A DNA stretch of 41,569 nt. Source: Acidobacteriota bacterium. Lineage in GTDB: Bacteria; Acidobacteriota; Blastocatellia; Pyrinomonadales; Pyrinomonadaceae. The stretch lies in contig JADJBB010000023.1 of the NCBI GenBank assembly GCA_016703965.1, positions 1 to 41,569 of the forward strand, written 5' to 3'. The notes under the pieces were generated by a model, which was given only the letters and a program-made list of their open reading frames with translations, ran no database searches and was not told where the DNA came from. Position 1 is the first letter of the stretch. The number at the start of each line of letters is the position of its first letter. The translations under genes and the position numbers were made by a program. Positions 10,094 to 18,161 of this stretch are shown here, piece by piece.

Positions 10094-10750
10094 TTACGCA
10101 GAAAGTGCTTCCTCGTTAACTCCGGGGCCAGCGGCGAAACGCCACACGAAAAACACAAGCCCGAAAAGCAAAATAATTACAATCAAAAAGACAACGCCGA
10201 TCACCAATTGGGTGAACCAAGACGTTCCGCCCTCGGCCGTAACCGCGGGCGGCTTTACTTCGATTCCGGAAAAAGTGGCGGTGTCGGTTTCGCCATCGTG
10301 CGAGACGTTAGCCCGCATCTTGTAAACGCCGGACGGCATCGCCGGAAAGGTCACGCTGTATGTGCCCGCCTGTTCGCCAGCCGCAACCGTCGCATTAAAG
10401 ACCGTACCGCTCGCCGATTCGACCTCGACCTTTGCATCGGCAAGCTTAAAAGGTTCATTGGTCTCAAATTTCGTAATAAAAAGAACCCCGGTCGTAGGCG
10501 TGTCCGGCTCCATCGAAGGGTGCTTTACCATTAGCTCGAGTTCGCCCAAACGAGTCGAATGGGATACAACGCCCTTCGCGTTCGCCGTGGACTTTGGCTT
10601 CGCGTCACCATGATCCTCACCGCCATGGGCGAGTATCGCAACAGGCGAGACAAATGTGAACAGGATGCTACCCAGAACGATAAATCCAAACAATCGCGCG
10701 ATCTGACCTTTCATATACCAGAGACCAATTGCAATGGCTATGCCACTCAT
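10094..10750 (-). CDS. Membrane-anchored YtkA/FixH-like protein, first gene of the copper operon
   Basis: 218 residues: N-terminal hydrophobic segment (about 17-40, FGFIVLGSILFTFVSP), then a His/Asp motif HGGEDHGD right after it, a beta domain with GTYSVTFPAMPSGVYKMRAN, and a C-terminal membrane helix (about 185-207). The start is uncertain; an internal ATG at residue 13 would give a cleaner signal peptide. YtkA-like domains recur in the adaptor and the 419-residue lipoprotein, so three genes in one operon share the fold. A periplasmic copper-binding or pump-assisting role is inferred from the His-rich motif and the operon. Confidence 0.75.
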   Translation of the reverse strand: MSGIAIAIGLWYMKGQIARLFGFIVLGSILFTFVSPVAILAHGGEDHGDAKPKSTANAKGVVSHSTRLGELELMVKHPSMEPDTPTTGVLFITKFETNEPFKLADAKVEVESASGTVFNATVAAGEQAGTYSVTFPAMPSGVYKMRANVSHDGETDTATFSGIEVKPPAVTAEGGTSWFTQLVIGVVFLIVIILLFGLVFFVWRFAAGPGVNEEALSA

Positions 10751-10810
10751 TTTTTCCGCACTTTATTGAATTTACTGGGAGTATTCTAGAAGACGATGCC
10801 GCTACCATGT

Positions 10811-10845
10811 ATAAAAAGAGACAGGAGCTGTCTGTTTTCAAACAG
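10811..10845 (-). terminator. Candidate rho-independent terminator with overlapping alternative hairpin
   Basis: Read on the minus strand, GACAG-CTC-CTGTC (10820-10832) is followed directly by the T-rich run TCTTTTTAT (10811-10819). Just upstream, CTGTTTGAAAACAG (10832-10845) forms a second 6-bp stem that shares one base with the first. Position fits termination of the gene string beginning at 12938 before the copper operon begins at 10750. Confidence 0.5.
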
Positions 10846-11022
10846 CAACGGCGGGGCGGGGGACTTGTTTACACCAGCTAGCTGATTTCAAGAATGGAAG
10901 GTCGTGCTCATCGGTCAAAAAGTGAAGCACCGATCGGTCATGCCATACGTAGAAATTCTCGACCGGTAGTTCGGCGTCGACTAAACGGCAAAGTCTTGGC
11001 CGGATTCTGCGATCTCATACAC
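10838..11022 (-). pseudogene. Possible small protein (about 61 residues), one frameshift
   Basis: A GTG at 11022, preceded by an AGGA ribosome-site-like sequence and an in-frame TAG just upstream, opens VYEIAESGQDFA; after a single-base deletion near 10983 the frame continues VDAELPVENFYVWHDRSVLH and FLTDEHDLPFLKSASWCKQV to a TGA at 10838-10840. The aromatic and acidic composition looks protein-like and the two parts join with one indel. I do not recognise the family. It sits between DUF3703 and the copper operon. The call is weak because it is short and broken. Confidence 0.35.
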
Positions 11023-11045
11023 GTCGTCCTATCTGAATAATCAGA

Positions 11046-11396
11046 TCACTTTCTAATAAGAATCTTTGCTAAGTCTTCGGGAACAGGCATTGACTTGAAA
11101 AACCACACGTTCGCCCCGCCGGTGTTGCCAGTCGGATAGATACCCAAAGGCGTTTTTGTCGAGGCTCCGATAAGTCGAACGATCTGTCCCCATATCTCGC
11201 GGGGCGAACGCTGCCTGACCGCTAGCTTAAACATCCGCCAATGTATGCAAGTGTGTTGATAGGTCGATGCCTGACCTAGAACGTGAGCGCGTTCGAGGTG
11301 ATGAAAGGCTAAATTCAAGTCGCCGCTTTCAACAAGCGATTCAGCCAATGCTAACTCTTGAGAAATTGCGGTTGCCAATACTTGATCGGGTTTCAT
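11046..11396 (-). CDS. DUF3703 family protein
   Basis: 116 residues, soluble, helical, with the family's LALAESLVESGDLNLAFHHL and ERAHVLGQASTYQHTCIHWR segments and a C-terminal GGANVWFFKSMPVP. DUF3703 proteins are commonly encoded next to heavy-metal resistance genes; no activity is established to my knowledge. Its start overlaps the stop of the small membrane protein by four bases, and it is the third gene in a string that begins with the CDF exporter. Confidence 0.85.
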   Translation of the reverse strand: MKPDQVLATAISQELALAESLVESGDLNLAFHHLERAHVLGQASTYQHTCIHWRMFKLAVRQRSPREIWGQIVRLIGASTKTPLGIYPTGNTGGANVWFFKSMPVPEDLAKILIRK

Positions 11397-11545
11397 TTTG
11401 AGCCTCCCTTCGAACGTCTCTCTGATCGCTTATTGAAAATAATGCCTATTCCTAATAACAGGATAATAATCAGCAAACTCGCACCTACGAAAATTATGAG
11501 CTGATGCTCCGTAAGAACATGAAAAAAGTTTGTTTCTTGTTCCAT
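11393..11545 (-). CDS. Small single-pass membrane protein
   Basis: I take the ATG at 11545 (50 residues, MEQETNFFHVLTEHQLIIFV). It has one transmembrane helix (about 18-37, rich in Ile/Leu/Gly) followed by a strongly basic tail (KRSERRSKGGSK). It overlaps DUF3703 by four bases and starts eight bases after the CDF exporter stop (11553). Translational coupling suggests a partner of one of these two proteins. No family recognised. Confidence 0.55.
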   Translation of the reverse strand: MEQETNFFHVLTEHQLIIFVGASLLIIILLLGIGIIFNKRSERRSKGGSK

Positions 11546-11552
11546 TGCGTTC

Positions 11553-12449
11553 TTAAATATGCGTCTCGTGACTCGCAAAGCCCTCGCGTTCGGTCTGCAC
11601 TGTCACCTGTGTGATCTTTAGTTCCTCGACGCAGTGCTCATGAACACTTGTCAGGACGTCGTCATGTTCAGCGCCGTCCGCGAGCACGGCGTGAACGCTG
11701 AGGGCATTTACCCCCGATGTGAGCGACCAAACGTGTAGGTCGTGAATCTCGGCGACGCCTTCTAGGGCGGACAAGCTTTCGCGGAGTTTAACGATATTTA
11801 CGTCAGACGGCGTGCCTTCGAGGAGAACGCCGACCGCATCTTTGAGCAAGATCCACGTTCGCGGCAAGATGAAGAGACCGATTCCAGCGGAAATAAGCGG
11901 GTCGGCATAGTACCAACCTGTCGTCAGCATGATGACACCCGCTATGATCACGCCGATGGAGGTGAGCATGTCCGAGAGCACTTCGAAATAGGCTCCCTTC
12001 ATGTTAAGGCTTTCCTTCGAACCGGCACGCAAGATCATGACGCCCACGATGTTGATCACCAGTCCGACCGACGCCACCCCGAGCATCCAGCCGCTTTCCA
12101 CTTCGGGCGGATTTTTAAACCGCTGGTAGGCCTCGTAGAGAATGTACAGCGAGATTAAGATCAGCACAACGGCATTGGTGAGCGCCGCGAGTATCTCGAC
12201 GCGGTAGTATCCGTAAGTGCGCTCGGGCGAAGCGGGCCGCTCGGCAAACTTGATCGCGAGCAGGGCAAGCCCGACGCCCGCAACATCCGTCAACATATGC
12301 CCCGCGTCGGCGAGCAACGCCAAACTTCCGGTCCAAAATCCCCCGATCACCTCGACGACGAGGTAAAAGAACGTCATGAAAAAGACGATCGTCAGTTGTC
12401 GCTTATTCTTACCGGCCGCCGAAACCCCGTGTGCGTGTCCGCTTCCCAT
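11553..12449 (-). CDS. czcD: Cation diffusion facilitator (CzcD/ZitB-like) divalent metal exporter
   Basis: 298 residues with six membrane helices and a cytoplasmic C-terminal domain. TM2 carries the metal site HMLTD within ALLADAGHMLTDVAGVGLA; the TM5 partner reads FEVLSDMLTS, so the usual first His/Asp is Glu here. The short HAHG at the N-terminus and C-terminal HETHI are His-containing but there is no long His loop. The C-terminal part has EIHDLHVWSLTSG, the signature of the cytoplasmic dimerisation domain that senses metal. Exports Zn/Cd/Co from the cytosol into the periplasm, where the RND systems of this window could take it onward. First gene of a short unit with the membrane peptide and DUF3703. 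Confidence 0.93.
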   Translation of the reverse strand: MGSGHAHGVSAAGKNKRQLTIVFFMTFFYLVVEVIGGFWTGSLALLADAGHMLTDVAGVGLALLAIKFAERPASPERTYGYYRVEILAALTNAVVLILISLYILYEAYQRFKNPPEVESGWMLGVASVGLVINIVGVMILRAGSKESLNMKGAYFEVLSDMLTSIGVIIAGVIMLTTGWYYADPLISAGIGLFILPRTWILLKDAVGVLLEGTPSDVNIVKLRESLSALEGVAEIHDLHVWSLTSGVNALSVHAVLADGAEHDDVLTSVHEHCVEELKITQVTVQTEREGFASHETHI

Positions 12450-12473
12450 AATTTCTCCTTATAACGCTTGGGC

Positions 12474-12938
12474 TTATTTTTCCTCTGCTTTGTGATTAGC
12501 CCGCCCAATGAAGGAAAGGATAACAACAGTTAAAACCGTGGCGATCAATGCCAGGCCGAGCGTTCCTAAACCGACAGTGACGCCGATGGCTGAGGTCATC
12601 CAAATTCCGGCTGCCGTGGTCAATCCTTGAATATCGCGTTCTTCATTTAATTTGAGAATCGAACCCGCGCCGAGAAAGCCGATGCCGGTGACAATTCCCT
12701 GAATGACACGCGACAAACCGTCCGAGGACATCCCGTAACCGGAGCAAGCCAACACAAAGACGCAAGTGCCCAGAGCCACCAGAATGTGCGTTCGCAAGCC
12801 TGCCTCTTTGCCGGCCTTTTCACGCTCGAAACCGATGACCGCACCGAGTATTACGGCGGCGATCATACGAATAACGACGTGCGCCAACTGCCGCATATCG
12901 GGCAATCCATAGGTTAGCTCCTGCCAAAAAATGTCCAT
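12474..12938 (-). CDS. MgtC/SapB family membrane protein
   Basis: 154 residues with five hydrophobic helices. The family core is clear: ILGAVIGFEREKAGKEAGLR, the HILVALGTCVFVL helix, GIVTGIGFLGAGSILK and LTTAAGIWMTSAIGVTVGLG. It lacks the C-terminal cytosolic ACT-like domain of MgtC, matching the short SapB/YhiD type. These proteins are linked to low-magnesium survival and acid or phosphate stress. It lies 24 bases upstream of the CDF exporter on the same strand and may share its transcript. Confidence 0.9.
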   Translation of the reverse strand: MDIFWQELTYGLPDMRQLAHVVIRMIAAVILGAVIGFEREKAGKEAGLRTHILVALGTCVFVLACSGYGMSSDGLSRVIQGIVTGIGFLGAGSILKLNEERDIQGLTTAAGIWMTSAIGVTVGLGTLGLALIATVLTVVILSFIGRANHKAEEK

Positions 12939-13072
12939 TCTCGTTCCTAATCGTTCCTTGTTGCGTTTCGGAAATGAGGTTGACTCAAATGTTCACGTGC
13001 ATGAATAAAGTTCATAGAGCCCCAGCGGCCGGCGAACTTTGTGTCCCTGTCCTTGTCCCATAGGTTTTTGTC

Positions 13073-13513
13073 CTAGCTTCCTTTCTTCGCCAATAACCGC
13101 CATCGTCTCTGTCGAAATCTGTAGAATAACTGCGCAAATAACCAAACAAATGGCGTCAGGAGGCCCGCCTTGATTTCAACTTTGTCCGAATATCTGCAAC
13201 TGACCGACGATTCTTCTTCGACCTCGATCAAATGGTTCCAGACTGAGATCACTCCACCACTTTCGCTCGTCGCTAGCTCCATTCGGACATCATCAATTCG
13301 CTCAAACTTCAAAGAGTGCATCCAAAGCGGCACTAGTCCAAAAGCGTATAATCGGGTCGTGACCAACTGTCCTTCCTGCCAGACCGCTGGAAAATCACCC
13401 GACCGGAAACCCAGGATTCCACGTGTGACAAATACTAGCGTCTGACTTCGCTTCACTAGCTGCCAGGCTATCTCAGCTGGAATGGGCAGGTTACTCTTAA
13501 CTAAAACTGTCAT
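13073..13513 (-). CDS. SRPBCC (START/Bet v1-like) family protein
   Basis: 146 residues with the helix-grip layout: N-terminal strand VKSNLPIPAEIAWQLVKRSQ, central strands GQLVTTRLYAFGLVPLWMHS and SGGVISVWNHLIEVEEE, then a long C-terminal helix (PFVWLFAQLFYRFRQRRWRL). The family binds hydrophobic ligands or lipids; nothing specifies the ligand here. It stands alone, with a 134-base gap to MgtC below and about 234 bases with no recognisable gene above (13514-13747). Confidence 0.7.
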   Translation of the reverse strand: MTVLVKSNLPIPAEIAWQLVKRSQTLVFVTRGILGFRSGDFPAVWQEGQLVTTRLYAFGLVPLWMHSLKFERIDDVRMELATSESGGVISVWNHLIEVEEESSVSCRYSDKVEIKAGLLTPFVWLFAQLFYRFRQRRWRLLAKKGS

Positions 13514-13747
13514 ATTTCAGATCGCATATATCGAAGATCGTCGTGATGCTGAAAGCGGCAACTGGTCAATTTCGATTATCTTCTCTACCAATGCTTTTCT
13601 TTCTTTCGGATCAAAACTGCTTTCTCGACCGGCGATACAAGAATGATGCCGTTCTATTCATATTTCTGCTCCTCAGAAACCCATCAAAGTATTTGGAGTT
13701 GCGATACACCCGCATGAGCTCAGCTGTAACTTCAACTTAATGCGTCA

Positions 13748-14434
13748 TTACTTTGCCATCTCCTCGGCGATGAGGGATCTTAGTTCAGGCTCGCCGAAGC
13801 GGGCGAGCGGGCGGCCGTTGACGAAGAATGTCGGTGTTTGCCGAATGCCGAGGCCTTGGGCGTCTTTTTTGTCGCGTTCGATCTTGGCCGAGTACTGGTT
13901 TTGGGTCATCGCGGTCTTCATTTTTTGCAGATCCATGCCTAACGCCATCCCATATTTTTCAAACAACGCGTCAATATCAGATGGCGCCGCGGCGGGCTGT
14001 CCGTGTTTCTGGCCCCATTCAGACTGCTTTTGGAAAAGCAATTCCTGAGCCTGCCAGTATTTGCCCTGTTCGCCCGCTACTTCGGTGAAAATTGCCGCCT
14101 TCATCGAGTTTGGATGAAGCGGCAGATATCGCATGACCAGTCGGGCTTTGCCCTCGTTCTCGTTGAGGATCTTCTTAACGATCGGCCCAAACGCGGCACA
14201 GGCTTCGCATTCCGGGTCATAGAATTCGACGAGCGTTACCTTTGCATCAGCCGGGCCGAGAGTAGGACTGTCAGGTCGAACGAGAGCTTCGGTATTGACC
14301 GTGGCTTTGTTTGAATTACTGTTAGTCGCTACCGGTTTGTTTTGAATCGAACTTCGGTAATAGTTTGAGCCGAGCACAAAGGCGACTATCGCTACCAGTA
14401 TGACCGCAGCCAAAATAATGATTTCTTTTCGCAT
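13748..14434 (-). CDS. DsbA-family membrane-anchored thiol-disulfide oxidoreductase
   Basis: 228 residues: one N-terminal membrane anchor (about 5-24), an Asn/Ser linker, then a thioredoxin fold of the BdbD/DsbA/DsbG type. The active site is CEAC in VEFYDPECEACAAF (about 74-77), with the cis-Pro loop RQTPTFFVNG near residue 203. It oxidises or isomerises cysteines of exported proteins. The DsbB-like partner ends three bases before its start, so the pair is cotranscribed, as in bacterial BdbCD pairs. Confidence 0.9.
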   Translation of the reverse strand: MRKEIIILAAVILVAIVAFVLGSNYYRSSIQNKPVATNSNSNKATVNTEALVRPDSPTLGPADAKVTLVEFYDPECEACAAFGPIVKKILNENEGKARLVMRYLPLHPNSMKAAIFTEVAGEQGKYWQAQELLFQKQSEWGQKHGQPAAAPSDIDALFEKYGMALGMDLQKMKTAMTQNQYSAKIERDKKDAQGLGIRQTPTFFVNGRPLARFGEPELRSLIAEEMAK

Positions 14435-14437
14435 AAG

Positions 14438-14845
14438 CTATTTTTCCTCTGATCTATAAAACAGCAAACATAAGGCGATGCTGACAAACGACACTAGCGC
14501 CATCAATGGGATGGTAATAAATCCGAACCATTCGATCTGGCGCGATGTGCAGGAAATACCCTGCGTGCACGGCGTGATGCTCTCGGGGATAAACCCGTAA
14601 TAAAGCAGGTTGTGATATACGGCTATCGCGAGGCCGATGAGGGCGAACGGCAGGGCGTACGCCTTCATCCTGCGATCGTTCAGAATTATTCCTACACCGA
14701 TTATCAAAACGAGCGGATACATCGCTATACGCTGGTACCAACACAACACGCACGGCGGCAATTCCATTACTTCGCTAAAAAAGAAGCTGCCGCCCATAGA
14801 CGACAACGAAATCAACCAAGCAGCATAAACAAGAAATCTGTTCAT
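14438..14845 (-). CDS. bdbC: DsbB/BdbC-family quinone-linked disulfide oxidase
   Basis: 135 residues with four membrane helices. The first redox pair is CVLC within LPPCVLCWYQRIAMYP, and the second lies in the periplasmic loop as PCTQGISCTS; both match the BdbC pattern. It re-oxidises the DsbA-like protein encoded immediately downstream and passes electrons to quinone. Its ATG overlaps the stop codon of the zinc-finger gene upstream (TGATG), so three genes are translationally linked. Confidence 0.93.
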   Translation of the reverse strand: MNRFLVYAAWLISLSSMGGSFFFSEVMELPPCVLCWYQRIAMYPLVLIIGVGIILNDRRMKAYALPFALIGLAIAVYHNLLYYGFIPESITPCTQGISCTSRQIEWFGFITIPLMALVSFVSIALCLLFYRSEEK

Positions 14846-15096
14846 CAGTCAAAGAGTTCCGAGAGAAAGCCTTTACGCTTTTTGTACCCGCCGTGACGCG
14901 AGTCCTCACGGTCGGAATAACCGCGCTGATCGCGTTCGGTGTCCCTCGCAGGCTCACCACCTACTGACCGCTCGATTATCTTGTCTAATTCGCCCCGGTC
15001 GAGCCATACTCCGCGACACTTGGAACAATAATCGATCTCTATGCCCTGTCTTTCGGACATAACCAAACTCTCACTCACACATGCTGGACAATTCAT
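14845..15096 (-). CDS. TFIIB-type zinc finger protein (zf-TFIIB)
   Basis: 83 residues. The N-terminal 40 residues contain MNCPACVSESL and the second knuckle YCSKCRGVWLDRGELDKII, the signature of short bacterial zf-TFIIB proteins with four cysteines binding one zinc. The rest is a charged, Arg/Asp-rich tail ending KKRKGFLSELFD. A good ribosome site (AGGAGA) precedes the ATG at 15096. Role unknown; coupling with the DsbB-like gene suggests a link to thiol or metal homeostasis (inference). Confidence 0.88.
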   Translation of the reverse strand: MNCPACVSESLVMSERQGIEIDYCSKCRGVWLDRGELDKIIERSVGGEPARDTERDQRGYSDREDSRHGGYKKRKGFLSELFD

Positions 15097-15174
15097 ATTT
15101 TCTTCTCCTGTTCACAATAAAATGTATGTCAGCAACTCCAGGCTTCCTATCGCATCTGTTTACAGCCGTTGCGG

Positions 15175-15378
15175 TCAAAAGCGTACTTTCTTTCGCCGCC
15201 GTTTCTTTCTCTGTTCTGCCAACATCCGCCGACTCCCTTTGCGATTTAGACCCGCGGCCTTAGTATCGGACCTGGTAAACCTAAATCTGCGTAATCCTTT
15301 CTTGGAAGCCAAGTAAAGAATCGAGGTCAAAACGACTGCGACAATCAGGCCCAACCAGAACTGAGTTGATCTCGACAT
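15175..15378 (-). CDS. Small basic single-pass membrane protein
   Basis: 67 residues with one N-terminal helix (FWLGLIVAVVLTSILYLASK) and a strongly Arg/Lys-rich cytoplasmic tail (RRMLAEQRKKRRRKKVRF). Same strand as its neighbours. No family recognised; the reading frame could be fortuitous, but the helix-plus-positive-tail organisation is protein-like. Confidence 0.45.
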   Translation of the reverse strand: MSRSTQFWLGLIVAVVLTSILYLASKKGLRRFRFTRSDTKAAGLNRKGSRRMLAEQRKKRRRKKVRF

Positions 15379-15411
15379 TCAAGCAAAAAGAACAAATGAA
15401 AATTCCGCCGT

Positions 15412-15606
15412 TCATTCGGAAGTTTGCCGTTCCGAAGGCTCTTTATCTTGAGAGCTTTTACCGGACTCCTTGTCAGCCTTGTCTTCTGGCTTGCCGAAAT
15501 GCTCCGCGATATCGGCAGGGCTAATACGATGGATGCCCGGAAGTTCATCGTTGGCTTCGGGTTTGGTGCGACTGCTCCCCGGTGTTGTTTGTTTTTTCTG
15601 TTTCAT
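15412..15606 (-). CDS. Small hydrophilic hypothetical protein
   Basis: 64 residues, rich in Lys/Glu/Ser/Pro, probably disordered apart from a central IHRISPADIAEHFGKPE stretch. It lies just downstream of the P-type ATPase and its hairpin. No family recognised and no strong ribosome site, so the call is tentative. Confidence 0.35.
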   Translation of the reverse strand: MKQKKQTTPGSSRTKPEANDELPGIHRISPADIAEHFGKPEDKADKESGKSSQDKEPSERQTSE

Positions 15607-15651
15607 TTCGCGTATCGATTATCCGAGCGGCCGGTCGTCGATATGAAGCAC

Positions 15652-15671
15652 GTCTCTGCAACGGCAGAGAC
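15652..15671. terminator. Perfect 8-bp hairpin directly after the P-type ATPase stop
   Basis: GTCTCTGC-AACG-GCAGAGAC is a perfect inverted repeat with a four-base loop, abutting the ATPase stop codon at 15672-15674. There is no long T-run on the minus-strand side, so it may be a processing or attenuation hairpin rather than a simple intrinsic terminator. Confidence 0.5.
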
Positions 15672-17529
15672 CTAACTAAACTTAAGGAGCCTCAGGCTGT
15701 TCAAAATAACGAGTACAGTCACTCCCACATCGGCGAATATCGCCATTGCCAGGCTGCTCAGGCCCAGGATCGCCAGCACGACGAAGACGAGTTTGGTCAG
15801 CACGGCGGCGGCGGTGTTGAGCCGGATGGTCGATATCGTTTTGCGGCCTAGGCGAACTAGATACGGGATCAGTTCGAGGCGGTCGTTGAGAATGGCTATC
15901 GACGCGGCTTCGATGGCCGTGTCGCTGCCCGCCGCCCCATGGCAATACCAACGTTCGATAATGCCAGGGCCGGAGCGTCATTGACGCCGTCGCCGACCAT
16001 TGCCACGGTGCCGTACTTTTTGAGAAGTTCGCGAATGGCGTCGGCCTTGTCCTCAGGCATCATATCGGCTTTTACTTCGGTTATCCCGACGATGGCGGCG
16101 ACCGCCTCGGCCGGAGCACGGTTATCGCCGGTCAGCATTATCGTCTCGATACCCAACTCCCGCAGATCGGTCACGGCCTGCCTGCTTTCCGGTTTCAGCT
16201 CGTCGGTGAGGGCGATGATCCCTTCGACGCCGCCATTGCTGCTGACCACGATCGAGGTTTTACCTTGCTGCTGCAACTCTTCGACCTTATTGACGACCTC
16301 TTGCTGAACCGAATGCTCCTCGGTAATGAATGGCAATTTGCCGATGCAGTGATGTTTGTCGTAACAGATCACACAGTCGGCCTGTGCGCCCTTGCCCATC
16401 ACGGCCTGAAAGTTCTCGACGCCGTGGATCTCGATCTTCTCGTCGCGCGCGGCGTCAACAATCGCCTGCGCCAGTGGATGTTCGGAATACGTCTCGATAC
16501 CGGCGGCACACGCGAGGAGATGTTCCCTTTGCCGCCTTTGACAAGTGCCCCTCGGGCCGACGCGTTCCCGATGGACGCATAGATAGAGATCGGCGTGCTG
16601 ATGACCAGGGCACACGGGCACGCGATGACCAAAATCGTGATCGCCTGTTCGAACCAGACGTTGAACGGCTGAGCAAACAAAAGCGTCGGAACCGCTACAA
16701 GCAGCACCGCGATAAAGATGATCGACGGGGTATAGTAACCGGCGAACGTCTCTATAAACTTCTGCGTCTCCGCCTTGGTCTTGGTCGCCGCGAATGTGGT
16801 TTCGATGATCTTGGCGAGCGTCGAATCCTTTGCCAGCTTTGTCACACGAGCTTCGAGATAGCCCTGCATATTCAAAGTTCCGGCGAAAACGTTATCGCCA
16901 GTGTGCTTGTCCCGCGGCAGCGGCTCACCGGTAATGGTCGATTCGTCCACGGACGAAGCCCCGCTAATGACCTCCGCATCCATAGCGACCATATCGGATG
17001 GCTTGAGGACCAGAATGTCGCCGAGTTTGATGTCGGCAAGTGGCGTGTCGGTGATTTGACCGTCTGCCGCTTTGATCGCCGCCGTCTTTGGCGCCCGGTC
17101 GACCAATGCCTGTAAAGCCGATTTACTTGTGGCGATCCCAAACTTCTCCAGCGTCTCACCAAGCGTGAACAGAACGACGACAACGGCGGCCTCCTCATAC
17201 TCGCCGAGATAGAACGCACCGATGATCGCGATCGTCATCAGCAGATTTATGCTCTTGAAATTGAGCTTCGCGAGAGCCGTCAGCCCGCTTAAAAGCGTGC
17301 CCCTACCTATCGCGAGGATGATAACCGCAAAAAATACCGCCGCGACCCATCGCGAATACGGCTGCCAGGCCGGAACCGGGGCGAGCAGGAACTTGAAGAC
17401 ATCAATATCCGCCAGCGAAAAGAATTCGAAAACAGCGACCAGTGCGACACTAAAAACAAGCCACTGAAATTTGCGGTCGCCCAATACCGAGGGGGTTTTC
17501 ACGTTCGCTACGGTTTCTGTTGCAGACAT
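15672..17529 (-). pseudogene. CadA/ZntA-type P1B ATPase lacking its phosphorylation-site segment
   Basis: From the ATG at 17529 the protein has no HMA domain, then membrane helices, the actuator GDILVLKPSDMVAMDAEVI with STITGEPLP, and the metal-path motif CPC in ILVIACPCALVISTPISIY. After GNASARGALVKGGK the sequence jumps to EHLLACAAGIETYSEHPLAQ; the normal stretch between these, about 40 residues including DKTGT, is absent, and the join changes frame. The downstream part has the P-domain MLTGDN and AMVGDGVNDAPALALSNVGI motifs. A second break at 15936-15939 is a G4 where G5 restores frame, giving a normal C-terminal helix region to TAG at 15672. As written the pump for Zn/Cd/Pb would be inactive. 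Confidence 0.88.
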
Positions 17530-17660
17530 CTTTTATCGCTCCATTAAAGCCTGTTCAAATCAAAGTTGCCCGGCGGCTTTCGACGCAGAGCCGCACGGAG
17601 GACAGTTTGCGACTGCCCCACGCCCGTCATTGGTTATCCGCTCCATTGCGGCCAACCTCA

Positions 17661-18023
17661 TCAACGGTGACGGCGACGGTAATGGCTGCTCGTGCGGCCT
17701 CCGCCTAGGATCACCCTGAAGATGCTGCCGACCGTCGAACGGCGCTGCTGCGGATAATACGTCTCGCGGCCATAATTACTTTTGTTGCCGTATCCACTGT
17801 TTCCATAGTAGCCGCCGTTGTTGCCGTATCGAGTATTACCGTAATACACAGGCGTGCGGACAACCGGCTGCCGATAGGTTGGGCGATGATGTACGTCGCG
17901 CCGCCCTTGAGATCGACCCCCATGGTGTTGAGCGCTGGCCGCAACGCTTCCCAGCCCGACCAGCGTCAGGCCAAGAAACAGCATCGATGCTCCACGTTTC
18001 AGATCTAGTATCTTCCTTATCAT
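17661..18023 (-). CDS. Small secreted Gly/Asn/Tyr-rich basic protein
   Basis: I use the ATG at 18023 (120 residues), which has an AGGAGA ribosome site and gives a signal peptide ending GLGSVAASA. The mature part has His-rich QHHGGRSQGRRDVHH, a low-complexity NGGYYGNSGYGNKSNYG repeat, and ends STVGSIFRVILGGGRTSSHY plus an Arg/His tail. Such proteins are typical extracytoplasmic proteins of unknown role; the His content could bind metal. The basic His/Arg C-terminus resembles that of the FecR-like protein upstream. Confidence 0.6.
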   Translation of the reverse strand: MIRKILDLKRGASMLFLGLTLVGLGSVAASAQHHGGRSQGRRDVHHRPTYRQPVVRTPVYYGNTRYGNNGGYYGNSGYGNKSNYGRETYYPQQRRSTVGSIFRVILGGGRTSSHYRRRHR

Positions 18024-18161
18024 ATTTTCTCCTTGCCTTTTCAGGCTGTAACCCACGGCACACAAAACGTGCCGATCAACCTCGTCGAGGAGAGGATTTG
18101 TGCAGGCTTGCTCCCGCACTGAGCTATCGGGCGTGGAGCCCGAAACTATTAATATGGGCGA

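Noticed and set aside
13514..13747. Gene in the gap between the SRPBCC and DsbA-like genes
   Set aside because: Only a plus-strand frame of about 65 residues with no ribosome site or family features is present.
16399..17529. A separate short 376-residue P-type ATPase
   Set aside because: Its last residues come from a wrong frame after a deletion; the true protein continues in other frames to 15672.
18075..18145. tRNA-like sequence on the minus strand (GCCCGATAGCTCAGT with a GCTC/GAGC D-stem)
   Set aside because: No anticodon stem, T-arm or matching acceptor can be built; it is more likely a structured leader of the gene at 18023.
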